Shown here: one piece after another, positions 1 through 11,851 of the stretch
Layout of the letters: each line of letters opens with the position of its first letter
How positions within the stretch are numbered: position 1 is the stretch's first letter
DNA from: Antitrichia curtipendula
Lineage: Eukaryota; Streptophyta; Bryopsida; Hypnales; Leucodontaceae
Length of the DNA stretch: 64,000 nt
Assembly: GCA_951230915.1 (NCBI GenBank)
Contig: OX579639.1
Location: forward strand, 23,126,001-23,190,000
Direction of reading: 5' to 3'
Notes under the pieces: model-generated
What the model was told of the DNA's origin: nothing
Databases searched by the model: none
The model's input: the letters and a program-made list of their open reading frames with translations, nothing else
Translations under genes and position numbers: made by a program

Positions 1-153
1 TGAAACCCTAAGGAAGCTTTCTGTACATCCATATAGGGAATTTGTAATCTACGTAGCCAATCCGCACGTAGGTTATCAATTTTAATCTGCACTTAACCCA
101 ATTCTTTCAATTGGGTTCAGTTCTCTTCAGATCATAATACATCAATTTGAACC

Positions 154-219
154 ATGGCCCGCGCATTTATTCGTGCTGAATTCGAAGTTGGATTATTCAA
201 CGACCTGAAGGCCCTTTTT
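154..219 (+). CDS. Possible short first exon (weak)
   Basis: An ATG in a favourable context (ACCATGGCC) opens 22 codons, reading MARAFIRAEFEVGLFNDL and so on, that run straight into a consensus donor (GTAAGT at 220). I recognise no family and cannot follow the reading into a second exon. It may be chance. It is listed only because start context and donor coincide. Confidence 0.18.
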
Positions 220-229
220 GTAAGTTAGG

Positions 230-1520
230 TGAGATACTGTTCTGGAGCATGTGGATTTGGTTGCGACCGTGGTACTGACAGGTGTTTGCATGTTAGAAAA
301 CGACCCTAGAATATATTATTGATACAGTTTTCTGGTCGAACATGCACATTCAACGTCGTTTTCTCGGTCGTGATGCTGCTTTTGCGAAACTTCTCGTTTG
401 AAACTTTGAATTCGTCGCTTGACAGCCACGAATGCATCAGTGGTCCTGGCTTGCAATAGATTGGTGGTCCATGGCATTCGTGCTCTTCTCTGAGGGGGGA
501 AGGTGCTCCAATGCAACACGGTTCTGACTTCATCAAGATTCGCCGAAGTTGAATTTGATGCTGCAACCGGGTTTGCATGGCCACTGATTGGACCAACCCC
601 ACCGAGCAACATCGTGATCCTCCATTTCCGGTGAACTCATACCAATCATTTTTCGACGGAAACCCAGTAAGGTGCATGATCTGTTAGATCGAGACGTTGC
701 ATGTTAAGAAAACGGGATATGATTTGGATTCAATCAAATTGCCTGAGAATGGTGTGCAACATGTCAGTTTGATTGGCCTCCCAAGTGTCAATCCGGGAGC
801 TTCTTTCAGGAAGCCATCGAAATTATTGGTACTAGGAACTTCTTTTCTAGAAATTTCTGAAATCAAGATGTGATTGTCAAAGATTGAAGACATGTATGAT
901 TACAGAAGCATCTTGGTGCCTTGATTCTTCCTTCAATTAGGAGATGGGCTCAAGGTTATAGGAGCTCCTTTGAATGCAAATAAGGCTTGATCTGCTTATA
1001 ATTCATCTTGCATGCGACCTTGGACTCTAAACGCAAATTTTGGAAGGGCGGAACTCCAAGAGAAGGGTTGATGCACTTGTAATTCGATATTAGATTTTAG
1101 ATTTTGTTGCATGCAATGCATTCTAATGGGGATGCTTTCAGTATCTACCCCTATGGCCCAGCAGCCACTTTCCATCGGTGGTCTACCTAAACCCTAAAAC
1201 CGTGAGTGACATCCTTCCACTCGTGCATTCTGTTTTCAACGGTGATTTTCTGGTACCTTTACATGAAATTTCAACAGGAAAATTTCATTGTATTACTGTA
1301 TCACATTACTGTATTGTACTAATTTCCACAAAAATAAAATATTGTCGTGACACTAATTTCGGACGCACAAATCAGTGTAGTTCAACTTCTGCTTGGAGTC
1401 CGCAAGCAATTCTCACAGCTGATCGGAGACCAAGGACTCGGGGAGCAATTTCAAGCCTGAAGTAGTACGCTGGCTCTGCCACGAAAGAAATCATGCGCAA
1501 ACTGTTGCGGCCAAACACTA
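230..1520. other. No recognisable gene
   Basis: Short minus-strand ORFs at 306-893 and a plus-strand ORF at 1178-1465 resemble no family I know and have no consistent splice pattern. The stretch around 720-800 shares short similarities with 1960-2170 (for example GATTTGGATTCAA followed by CTGAGAATG), so it probably belongs to the same locally duplicated DNA as the repeats near 2.1-2.4 kb. Confidence 0.4.
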
Positions 1521-2033
1521 ATGTCTACCGAGCGGTGGGGTAGCTCGAGCTGTTATTGCTATACTGGGAACCCGAAGAGGGGTCGGAATGCTCAGCAGCC
1601 ATGCGGTTGTGTTGTTGGGGATGCGTATGCTTGTTGTTGTTAGGGTGGTTGCTCCACGCATTGTCTTGCAATGAAGCTGCTCCCATCAGCTCCTGCACCA
1701 CCTCGTTCATGGTGGGCCTGTGCACACTCTTAGGCTCCACACTGCGAAGCGCAATCTCCGTCACTTTCAGAGTGCGTCCAAGTTGGGACGAGATGCGCGC
1801 ACTACCGGGTCCAAAATCACGTCGATGTGCACTCGCGCACCGCACACACGAGCACCCAAAGCATGAAGACATCGTCATAGCCACTCAATAGCAGTCTTCA
1901 TGTGTTCACTATGAGTGCACAAATCTTACTGTGCATCTGACAATACATCAAGAAATCGAAATGATTTGGATTCAAGCAATGGGACTGAGAATGTTGTGCA
2001 ATTACAAGTTAGTTCTGTTGTTCATGAGTGCGA

Positions 2034-2405
2034 AGCTGGGAGCTACGGAAGTGATTGATGTCAAGGGGTTTCCTTCTTCAAGATGAAGGACTCACGATGT
2101 AAGAAGGAAGAGAAAGAAGGTGTCAAAGAAATGAGAATGGTGGGCAACAATATGCTACTTCTGCTTGCTCAAAAGCGTTGAACCTTTACCTAATGTCAGG
2201 GACCTAAAGAAGTGATTGATGTCGGTGCCTGCTTTCTTCAAAATTCTTAAACTTAAAATGGAAGCGGATGTGAGATCTCAGAGGATTAGTGTTGAACTGG
2301 TAGCTATATATTATCAGGGAGCTATGGAAGTGACTGATGTCAGAGGATTCTTTCTTCAAAATTCTTAAACTTGAGATGGAAGAGGATGTGAGACGTTAGA
2401 GGATC
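2034..2405. repeat. Three imperfect direct repeats inside the broken kinase gene
   Basis: Copies begin near 2034, 2195 and 2314. Each starts with a variant of GGGAGCTAYGGAAGTGAYTG followed by ATGTC and a TTTCTTCAAAATTC-like stretch; the last two also share an AAACTTRARATGGAAG block. They lie between the kinase C-terminal exon and subdomains VIII-IX, where coding sequence would be expected, so local duplication or insertion accompanied decay of the kinase gene. Confidence 0.6.
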
Positions 2406-2884
2406 TTGGTGACCCTGATTCTCATTTGAATTAGCACACGCAACCAAGGTGTTGGCAGCTTCTTTCCAGAATGTAATGCATGACGAAAGAAGAAGGTCAC
2501 GGTACCCAATGGACGAGGGTGGTAGAGCTCCTTTACCCATTCACAACTATTCGGATTCGTTTCATTTGGAATTGCGCGGTCGATAGGAAGACGTCCTGTG
2601 AGCAACTCCAAAAGCACCACTCCGAAGCCATAGATATCGCTCTTGGCCGAGAGGTATTGAGTAGAGTAGTACCGGCACATTGCTTTTGCATTTGTGGAAT
2701 GGTTCAGAATTTTGACACCTAGGTAATCAATTTCCAACAGCTTGCCAACACAATATTCTGGAGAATCCTTGTTCAGCATTTCTTGAAAGGGATCTCGGAC
2801 AAACGCATTTCCTGATTTCCTGTTTTGCAAAGTTGAGCTCATCTTGAATAAGTTTAGAGCTTTTCAAGGCAATATGCAATTGTC

Positions 2885-3200
2885 TTCACATGTGAGACAA
2901 TGTCAAATTCTGTTTTGTTCACTTGGATGTTTGCTCTAAACAATCTTGGTTGCCAATGGTCTCAAAAGTTGGCTTCAGTAATTCGATGTAAGCAAGAGGA
3001 GCGTTGTCAATTCCATATAGACTGAGCGCATATTCAAAAAGTTTTGCATTGTTGTGCAATTTATGGCAGTATTGGGAGTGCTCCAATCCTTACTTGATCG
3101 AATCCATTATCAAATCGACAAACAGTCTCAACTTCAATTCTTTTGGATTCAATATTAATTAGTAGGTCAAATACATCTTCACTGCATTCCACTGCAGGAG
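2885..3200 (-). pseudogene. Protein-like segment of unknown origin in place of the kinase N-lobe
   Basis: The minus strand reads like protein in two frames: CSEDVFDLLINIESKRIEVE at about 3128-3187, then LFEYALSLYGIDNAPLAYIE at about 2970-3032. The frame changes and one stop lies between them. Nothing here resembles a kinase N-lobe, although this is the position where one should be encoded. It could be a captured gene fragment or rapidly decayed exon sequence. I do not recognise it. Confidence 0.3.
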
Positions 3201-4739
3201 TCCGAGGAAAGCACATTTTGGAGTGGATCTGACATCAGATCCTAATATCTGGCTTGGGCTTCACGCCGCTTGCGTTTGCCACTTGGACGACCTCGACGGT
3301 TTCGAGGTGTTTCGGGGCTCGACGACGACAGCAACAGTAGACGATGGTACCAACGATGGCTACAAGGACGACGATCGCTGCTGTAGTCTCACCGATAAGT
3401 GCTCCGACGTTCGTCTTCTTCTTCTTTTTGCCTGTTCCGGTCTCTCTCAGGAAAACACGGTTGGAGAGGCTGAACAGACTATTTTCACTGAAAATACCGG
3501 CAGTTTCCAGCTTCGGATTTCCTGAGGAACTAACAAACAAGGTGCACACGTGGAGCTAGTTAGCAAATTTGATGTTCATAAAAATCAACGTCAGTTTCGT
3601 CTCATTTCGCTGTAAGACTACAATATTCTTACAGTGAACGCTAACCTCTCCATTGAACTAGGCCAGGTGGACATTTCGATTTCCAAAATCCTCTCTAAAA
3701 AAAGTGCCAAACATTGTGAATTCCAGCCAATATAACAGAACTGGAGCTGAACTAAGTGCATGATTATGTACTAGTTCCGGAAACACTGGAATTTCAATAA
3801 TAAGTGGAAATCATACAGGTTCTAATGCCAATAAGATGAGACTGGTGGCAGAGGAAGAAGGTGAAGTGAATTACATGAAGTTCCAATTCTTCGTTAGAAA
3901 CTCGGCAGGAACTGCTCCACTGAGGTCATTATTCTGCACAAACCTGTCCCCAAACAGAAATGACCACAATGACGCAATTAGCACTAGGATAATTCTTCAC
4001 AATTTGCAAATTGATTCACAGGAGTAATATCGATTTGAAACGCAGATTGTGGGTTCATTAGGAGTGAGGATTTAAGGTTGCTTACAACTCTTGAAGGGGC
4101 AAAGAAGCAAGCCACGACGGGAGCGGCCCAGTAAGCTTGTTGTTCTGTAAATGCCTGCACGTCCATATCATAGGTTAATGCCGCCAAGTTAGTACAGTTT
4201 ACCGAGAGATAATATCACTGATAATGAAATTCAATTCTTCATAACCAATGACTGGATTCAAAACTTACAAGGTTCTCAAGTTCTTCAAGGCTCTCAAGTC
4301 AGGAATTGGTCCTGTAAGAGAGTTGTTATCCAATTTCCTGCACAAGGAAAGAACGCAGCCAGTGAGCCTCTGTACAGACGTTCAGATCTTTTGAATAAAA
4401 TGACTGCAGGCTTAAAAGAGATGAATTTATTTGAACAAAACTTACAAGCTGGTGACGCTGAGAAGGCCAGCAAATGCGGGTGAGATAGCTCCGGTCAAAT
4501 TGTATCCCGAGAGTAGGCTGCGAGTACTCAGCGAGTGCCCAACAATTAGATGCCTGCTTCAATCTAGCTACGTATGAATTGAACACGAAAGCTGCACTCT
4601 GAAAATGCACGAAAAAATTGTTCTGCAATGCTATAATTAATAAACTCTTACACAACAGACTTACTTGGAATTCCCTGTGATTGATTTGGAGATTTTGTAG
4701 TTTGTCCCTGTGGATTCTTGCCAATTGCTATGTTTTCCG

Positions 4740-6070
4740 GTGTGGTAATGTGTATTTGTATGTGATCTTTAAAGAATTTGTGAAGAAAAGGGAATTCTGG
4801 GGTTTCTTAGGAGGAAGTTTTTCATGTTTATCCGCATTGTAGAGAAGACATAAACAATTTCAGTTGTTTTTGATGGGGTTTTCCCATATAGTGGATTTTA
4901 GCAAGTTTTGAACTTCAACTGTGGAGGTGATATTCAAAGAATTTGTAAAGAAATGGAAATTGTAGAATTTCTTCGGAGGCTTTTTTTCATTTATACTAGT
5001 ATTGCATAGAGAATGTTTGTTCGTTTTAACCTATTGTTTTCATGCAGGGGATTCTTAGAAGATTAGAACTTCAATTGTGGAGGTCATCTTCAAAGATGTC
5101 TTGAAGAAAAGGAAAGCATTGGTTTTCTTTGCAGAATTTTTTTGATCTTTATGAAATGCAAAGAAGTCATAGAAAATTTCAGTAGTTTTTAACCTTCTGG
5201 TTTTTTATGTAGGGGATTCTTGTGAGATTAGAACTTCAGTTTTGGTAGTGATGTTCTAAGAATTAGTAAGATAAGGAAATCATTTGGTTTCTTCAGGGGG
5301 ATTTTGTCCACTTTAGTAGTATAGCAAGAAAATCATTGAAAATTTCAGTTGATTTAAACCTTCTGTTTTTCATGCCGGGCATTCTTAGAAGATGAGTACT
5401 TTAGTTGTCAAAGTGATCTTTTTAGAATTCGTGAAGAAAAGAAAATTATGGGTTTATTTGTAGGATTTCTTAATCTTCATGAATATTGCCAAAGAGTCAT
5501 AGAAAATTTAAGTACTTTTTGACGTTTTTGTTTTTCATGCACGGGGTTCTTCTAAAATGAGAACTTCAGTTCTGCTGTTGATTTTCCAAAAAATTGTAAA
5601 GATAAGGAAATCATTGGATTTAATGGAGGAATTATGTTAAACTTTATTGGTATAGCAAAAAATTCTTAAAAAATTTCAATTCATTTCAACCATTTATTAT
5701 TCATGCCGGGGATTGGTGGTAGATTTGAATTTAAATTCTGCGAGTGATTTTGGAAGAATTTGTGTGAAGGGAAAGAAGTTCCCAGATTTGTAAGGAAGAC
5801 TTTCATTTGTTTCTATCAATACTCCAATAAAAGTATAGAGAGTAGAAGTTAATTGAATGTGTTTTTTAAACATATAGCGGATCTTTGGTACATTTGAACT
5901 TGGCCGTTCTTCAAACTCTTTGTAAATAGAAGGAAATTGTCAAAAAAAACTGGAAGTGATTGTTTTCAATATTGGAATACATTCATAGAGAATTTTAGAT
6001 GTTGATACCTTCTTTTTTTCATACAAGGGATTCTTGGAAGATTTTAACTTCAATTGAAAATGATCGGCGA
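4740..6070. repeat. Diverged tandem array, period about 163 bp, roughly 8 units
   Basis: A block ending in GGGGATTCTTAGAAGATTAG and followed by AACTTCA recurs with changes near 4893, 5047, 5212, 5376, 5543, 5707, 5877 and 6026 (steps of about 149-170 bp). A second block, an AAGAATTTGTGAAGAAAAGG variant, recurs about 45 bp later in each unit. Units differ by many substitutions and small indels, so the array is old. It lies immediately upstream of the minus-strand receptor-kinase remnant and has no coding potential. Confidence 0.85.
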
Positions 6071-6196
6071 AGGGACCATGCAAAATGAAAAAAAATGGGA
6101 TTACATATCTATGTTTTACATGAAAATCGGTCATCCTCCTATGTAGAAAAGGAAAAGGAAACTTATACTTGAATGGAAGTACAAGTGCTGTACAAT

Positions 6197-7067
6197 CTAT
6201 ACAGCTCTCCACAAAATAGGAATTCCTTTTGAGAAACAGATGACATTATAATTCGAAGGACCATAATTTTCTAAACATCTCCATGAAAAAGGTGTTGCTT
6301 TAATAGATGCTTTCGATTGTCCCTCATTCATACGCTTTAGTACGCTTATGTATATTAATCCAATATAAGAATGCTCTGAATCTCCCTCCACTACTTCAGT
6401 TTCTTCCTCTAGCTGTAAGTGTTGAGGCAATGTAACCTTCCTAACGACACCCATTTTGAATCTTAATCCTTCACTTTTCTGAAACCAATACATTTCTCCC
6501 ACCTCTGGCCATGGTGGTAGAATTCTTTTGTGGCCTTCACGCAGCAAGTGAAACCTAACATCCAGGTTACACATTTCGTAAGCAATAAACACATCTTTCT
6601 TCTCAAGTATAGGATGGACCATGAATTTGTAGAGTAGCCTATTCACAGGACGAGTGTCTTCTCCAAACTCTCGAATAGGTGTTGCTTTAAGAAGCCTCAT
6701 GAAAGACAAATCTGATTGTTGTGCCTCTTTGCTACTTATAGATGTCGGCAGCTGCTCAAAGTACTCTGCACGGAAAAAAAAACTCGTGAACATCAAGGAA
6801 TTCATGCATGAAAATAGAAATAATTCTACCTTTCCAAGTCCAGTATCCTATGTCATCCGCGTCTATATCCTCTAATCCATCCAGCCTTACAACTACTAAA
6901 TCACCCACTTTGAATGTCGTTCCTTGATGTATCAGAAATGACAATTTCTCCTCTTCCTTGTTTAGTTCACGATAATTGTCATCATTCAACAACCCCTGGA
7001 CCCTCCAATATTTTATCAAATATACCTTCACTGTCTTCACCATTTTTTCCTTGTTCCAGTCTTCCAT
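6197..7067 (-). pseudogene. C-terminal part of tnp2-type transposon protein, chromatin-adaptor-like
   Basis: Two overlapping reading frames, joined by a probable small intron near 6760-6810, encode a segment with FKVGDLVVVRLDGL (7067-6756 frame) and then KGRIISIFMHEFLDVHEFFF. The pattern of hydrophobic and charged residues recalls the BAH-like tails found on some plant tnp2/CACTA transposases. The following frame (6805-6197) continues with KATPIREFGEDTRPVNRLLY and a conserved-looking ILPPWPEVGEMYWF. It lies directly downstream of the transposase remnant on the same strand and is probably the same gene. Assignment to a BAH fold is inference from pattern only. Confidence 0.55.
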
Positions 7068-7074
7068 CCTACAC

Positions 7075-10000
7075 TCATTCCTTTTTTACCCAATACTTTT
7101 TTACAAGGACAAGTCGGCAAACTTCCAAATAGTTTCCACAATTCCATAGCAGCCTCTTGGGATGACGTGATGAAGCAACCATTGACATGCTTTGTAGGGC
7201 ACTCCCCTTTAGAAACACCTGCCAACACATATAAGAGTTTGAAACCCATTTCATGAATACTAAATAATATTTTAAAAAAATGTTCTTGCAAATCAAGAAA
7301 AAATACACAAATCCAGAACATATTGAATTACCTTGACCTACATTTTGACTTGTGACTGTCATTAAACTCTCGTGCAAGAGATGCACTGCTCTTTGTGGTG
7401 GGTACAATATATCTTGATCAAGAATCTTTTGCTTGAACAAAGAAGTAAAGGATGTCCTTGCATGATAAGTAGCATATGTCAGCTCATTATCCCTCCTGTT
7501 TGTTTTGATATTGACATAATTGGAGACTATTTTCTCATGGCAGAAACACCAAAAAATGTCATGTGGTCCATGACGTATTACATCATCTAGTAACTCACCG
7601 TTGCCTACAATACAAGACAAACAAATATATTAAAACAAACTACATCAATGACTATGTTTTGCAAATTGAACATGCAAACTACTGCAGACACTTGTGTTCC
7701 CTTTCTGAAAGGCATATAGAATTTAAAGTTTATAATCACGAAGCACTTTATTACCTATAAATCAAAAAGGACAAAAGAACTCTTACCGCAAACATGCTGG
7801 AAAATGGAACCATCTGGTCCATACAGTTTTTCCCATAGAACTTTGAAAGCAACACAATACTCCCGGGCAAAAGTTATAGACTCCAGTGTCCATCCATGAG
7901 ATCGGGTATGGTTAAAAAATAAACGACAAATCTCTACAAGAAGTAGACCTAGAAGACAAAGGTCATTTGTTTTCTTGTAACCCATTCGATCAAGCACGTA
8001 CGGTAAACACCAATGTATGAAAAGCATGTACTCCTCTGCTTTCCAATAACCAAGTCTATTAAGGATTCCAAATGGCCATCTTTTTCCTAGATCTCTAGGT
8101 CTGTGAAAACTTGTCTCTGCCAAAGCTTGCTTAAGAACATGACCTCTAGAGTGGCAATCTTCTTTCAGTTTGGAGACAAATTTTTTGAATATGCATAAAG
8201 GTAAAATGTGCATGGTGTCGTAAACCAAATCAAGTGAGATATCAAACTCGTACAAGTCATACAATCGCCAAAGCTTTTACACAACAGTAGTACATGTCTG
8301 TGTAGGATCCACTTCATTGAAGTACATCACCTAAATAAGGACAGAACAAATTTCCACTATTCATATCCAAAAACAAATTCACTTTAACCTATCAAAAACT
8401 TTGATGTCAAAGTCCAACCCCCACCAAAAAGGAGAGACAACAATTGACGTTGTACAAGAAAACTTACTTGTGATATTAAACTTTGCATTGTGCACAATTT
8501 TGGTGGGTGACAAGCTTGTCTTCTATTATCAGGGTATACAATACTCTTCTCCAACAATCCTTCCACCATAATATCCCTTCTACAAGCATTATACCCTTTG
8601 TCTTTGAAACCGCCTATTTTAGTTTGAGCAGGATGATCCCCGGTCCACAACATGAGCATCCCTCGAAGTCTAACTTTTTCACCATTTGGAAAGGGCAAAG
8701 AAGTGGAGATAAAACTAGGAGGATAATTGTATTCAACCTCAAACCTTTCTAAAAATATGGTCTCCAAATCTGTAAACAAGGGTTCTAAAAAAGCCGTGAG
8801 AATTTATTCTTCACATTGTTTGATGATATGCTTTGATGATGCAGGAATGAAAATGACTGGAATAGGACCTATACTACTATTCTTCCCACCGTTCATGACT
8901 TCCAATTCTACCACCCATGTATCCTTGAACTTTGTTGTTGCGGTGAGGAAACCATCCCAGTGACCTGCCAATGCAAAATTCCTTGGATCACCCTAGAAAA
9001 CCACACATACACAGAGCTTAATAGTTTATAGCGTCATTGTGATTATTTGATGGAAAAAAAATATAACAAAGAGTGCAAAACCAAGACTTTCACTAACATG
9101 AAGAAGATGCAATAGCACATGAAGATAGTATAAAAATGGTGTCATTAACTTACTTGTGCAAAAGTCCTCTTGCTTTTTATGGTAGACTGGCACACTCCAC
9201 AGTTGAACACATACTCTTCTGTAACTTCATTCCAATTTTCTAATAACTCTTTACATGGAGTGGGGAATCCTCGATACACTTCAAAACAGCCTACATGACT
9301 ACACCAAACTGGCATCTTCCAGTTCTGTTGGGTATCCCAAAATGCTTGGCACTTTTTGAACTTCGAACAATCCTAGAACTCTTTAATCTTTTATGGGTGG
9401 TGTTTTCTCTCCACAAGTCCACAGTATGCCACTTTGCAATATTTCTCCAGTGCTCTAAAAATTCATGACATTGTGTCCTACAGCTACTCAACTGCTACAA
9501 CTCCCTTGCAATAGGAAGATAAAAAATAAAAAAAATATCTTTCCGTATAGCTGTACATATTGAACACTTTTCCCCACAAAACTTACAATTCCTCTTAAGT
9601 GTATAACCTTGTACACGTATACACTTCACCACATCAGGTCCTTCATAATTATCTTCAACACTGGAAGCAAGTAGCTGTGGACTGTGTGGTTTAGAAATAC
9701 TACCTGTGCATACTTTCCACCGCACAGGTTTGGACATTCCTTTCTCTTTGTATTCATGTAGCAATTAATCGAGTGATGTGGGTACTTGTACATCCTCTTG
9801 TAATGAGCCTGGAATATAATGGAAGGCATCGAATTTGTAAAAGAACCACAGAATAAAACATTTAAAAGCTAGCAAAGAAGCTACGTATAGAAATTGAAGT
9901 AAATATTCAGAGGTACTCAAATTGATATTAGTAATAATCAAAGAACATCCAACAAAGAATTATACCTGCATGTGTATTTAGCTCAGTAATACTCATAGTC

Positions 10001-10398
10001 TCATAAGATGTACTGTTGACAGAAAAAATTCTTTTTAGTAGCTTGTCCTGTAAAGACAAAGAGACTTTTCCTGAATCCATTTCCACTTGCAGAAGAGAAA
10101 CTTTTGTTGTCATCGTTGATTGTAATGTACAACCAGTTGCTGCAGGTTCAAGAATTATGCCATCAACAAATTGATATCATGCTTCATCAAACATTAACTC
10201 TTCTTGAATTTCTTCAATTGAACCTTCACTGAGAACATCCACTTCAATGAAAGTAGCTTCTTCTTGCACAAAACATGGCACATCTTATGACAGCAACTGC
10301 CGCTTTTTATGCCGATAGAAGGACGCAAACGACATTTCTTTTCCATTGCAATTTGGAGACAAGCACCTCAGTGTCCTCTTTGTTCTGGTCGACTCCAT
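7075..10398 (-). pseudogene. tnp2/CACTA-superfamily transposase, decayed multi-exon copy
   Basis: The likely start ATG is at 10398-10396; the N-terminus holds a zinc-finger-like CLSPNCN..SFYRH pattern. Further down come a Cys-rich segment (9764-9495: NCKFCGEKCSIC), FFIFYLPIAREL, and CQFGVV near 9300. Next are DPRNFALAGHWDGF (about 8960) and the most diagnostic block, LWTGDHPAQTKIGGFKDKGY then CRRD at about 8600-8650. After it come FDISLDLVYDTMHILPLCIF (about 8210), RPRDLG..RWPFGILNRLGYW (about 8070), and GPHDIFWCFCHEKI (about 7560), which resembles the DUF4218 region of these transposases. Nonsense codons interrupt it (a TAA near 10300, a TGA near 10180, a TAA near 8815), so it is not functional as read. 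I did not locate CACTA termini. Confidence 0.75.
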
Positions 10399-10419
10399 AA
10401 TCTGCAATCCAATCAACAA

Positions 10420-10980
10420 TTCACTGATTATTTAGTCAATAGTGACATGTTCACCACATGAGTCTTCACTACACCTGAAGCCTCAGTTGGTGTGCCTGCA
10501 AAAACTTGCCTTCCTCTCTTCCAAATCTAAAGAATCCTAAAATGTCCTCATCCTAAACGATAGAGTAACAACTTCTATTACAAGAACAGAACAAAGAAGA
10601 TAAATTTTTAAGTGAACCCTTATAATTGGCATCCTATGCACTTTGCTTGTTTACCAATGTGACAATAGTAATTGCAATGCTGAAAGTGCTAAGTAAATGA
10701 GCCTCAAATTCACTAAATATTCAGTCCACTGTGACATACAAAAACATGAGTCTTCGGTATACATTAACCCTCATTTATTGTGGTAGAATTTTTTTGCCAT
10801 GAAGTCCTTCAAACACAATGAATATCCTAATCCTAATCCTCATCAATTAAATAAGCAACTTCTATGAAGTCAAATATAGAGAAAACACAAACAAGGAACT
10901 GAGTTGTCATTGTTGGCATCATGTGCACTTACTTTGTTTACCAATGTCACAATGGCCTCTGCAATTGAAAAGGTGGCGAA
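10420..10980. repeat. Direct duplication of about 280 bp, two diverged copies
   Basis: Copy 1 (about 10420-10695) and copy 2 (about 10705-10980) share in the same order: a TTCACT..TATTTAGTC/ATTCAGTCC start, GTGACATGTTCACCACATGA/GTGACATACAAAAACATGA followed by GTCTTC, AATCCTAA runs, an AACTTCTAT block, TTGGCATC, and TTTGTTTACCAATGTSACAA. Copies are diverged and lie just upstream of the decayed transposase start, so they may be subterminal DNA of that element or an older tandem duplication. Confidence 0.6.
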
Positions 10981-11053
10981 CACAAGAACGTCGCAAGTGA
11001 TTTAAGGCTTCTTCTTGTCTTCCAAGTGCTTTAGGTCAAGTTCAATGTATTAC

Positions 11054-11064
11054 TATATAAATAG
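11054..11064 (+). promoter_or_regulatory. TATA box of a candidate plus-strand promoter
   Basis: TATATAAATAG is a near-perfect plant TATA box. A transcription start about 30 bp downstream (near 11090-11100) would begin a C-rich, GC-richer leader that stands out from the AT-rich flanks. No recognisable coding region follows, so this may be a transposon promoter or the promoter of a non-coding transcript. Confidence 0.45.
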
Positions 11065-11079
11065 AGCTGAAGCTGTAGC

Positions 11080-11534
11080 CTTCCTTTCTGTTTTAGCACT
11101 TCAAAGTGGTTATAGGACTACAAACACGGAAAACCTCAATCCAACCCCGCCATGCGCTTAATTGCACCCATCCGCCATCTTGGGGCTCCTCCCCTCTTCC
11201 TAGTTCAGATCCGCCCCTGGGATGTTCCTCTGTTTTTGCCTTGTCCAACTCTGCCCCTGACTCTTCTCGTCGCAATTAGGGTTCAACTCCCCGGTCTCTC
11301 TGTTGCCCAATCCCTGCTCCCCGGTTTCAACCCTCCTATCACCCCGCCTTGGCGGGTATTGCCCTCGGGCGTGTATCCTGCCTCCGAGCGTCTATCAATA
11401 AAAACTCCATCCTCGAAGGGTTTCTCCCAAAACACGGAAAACCTCTAAGGGAGCCAACCCATTCCCGATCACCACCCCATTTCCGCTCTGTACATTGTTC
11501 TCTTTTCAATCAGCAGGAGAATCACGGTCATTAA
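11080..11534 (+). other. GC-richer C-rich block with a short ORF, function unknown
   Basis: A 98-codon ORF (11152-11448) begins at the first ATG after the TATA box and reads MRLIAPIRHLGAPPLFL and so on, rich in Pro and Leu. It has no recognisable domain, and the opposite strand is also open. Base composition differs sharply from both sides. It could be an untranslated leader, the end of a retroelement, or a small transcript. Confidence 0.3.
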
Positions 11535-11851
11535 TTACAACACAGTTTCTAGTGCAGTGGTGGCGCATTATGATTGGCTACAAGATGATCAATATTGCAA
11601 CCAACCCTTGGTGGATTTGCAACAAAGCCCTTGGTCAGAAATAGGAAGGTCTATATAACAAGTATAGGTCAAATAGAATCTTCAGCAAATAAATTCATAG
11701 TAATTATGTTTTGAGAAATAAAAATCTGAAAAATTATGGGAACCTTCTTAATTCAATTTCTACGCATGGAAAAATTCCTCCCTTGAAAACCCCCGCCCTA
11801 CAGATATGCGTAATTGCTTAAATGGCCGACAATGGGTCGGCTCCCTTAAGG
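11442..11851. repeat. Inverted repeat of about 18-20 bp flanking 370 bp
   Basis: TAAGGGAGCCAACCCATT near 11445 is matched by AATGGGTCGGCTCCCTTA near 11830, its reverse complement with one mismatch. The pair may be the ends of a short mobile element or a hairpin-prone remnant. I could not find target-site duplications. Confidence 0.45.

Larger units (their letters stand above)
1525..4560 (-). pseudogene. LRR receptor-like serine/threonine kinase, broken copy
   Basis: Reading the minus strand from 4560 down, there is an LRR-type exon ending in LTGAISPAFAGLLSVTSL (donor near 4445). Two 69-nt LRR exons with clean splice sites follow (4269-4337, KLDNNSLTGPIPDLRALKNL; 4086-4154, HLQNNKLTGPLPSWLASLPL), then another LRR exon near 3870-3945 (VQNNDLSGAVPAEF). 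A juxtamembrane and transmembrane segment ending in a basic stop-transfer lies at 3235-3549. The kinase domain is only partly there: subdomains VIII-IX at about 2530-2740 (YYSTQYLSAKSDIYGFGVV) and the C-terminal HRPTMNEVVQEL block at about 1690-1740. The glycine loop, VAIK lysine and HRD/DFG motifs are missing and the activation segment is scrambled. The receptor part resembles the malectin/LRR class of plant kinases (At1g67720/At5g48740 type). I infer a pseudogene; an alternative is an ectodomain gene still expressed without kinase activity. Confidence 0.78.

Noticed and set aside
306..893. Minus-strand ORFs of 60-123 codons
   Set aside because: Overlapping frames, no family resemblance, no splice logic; left as unknown DNA.
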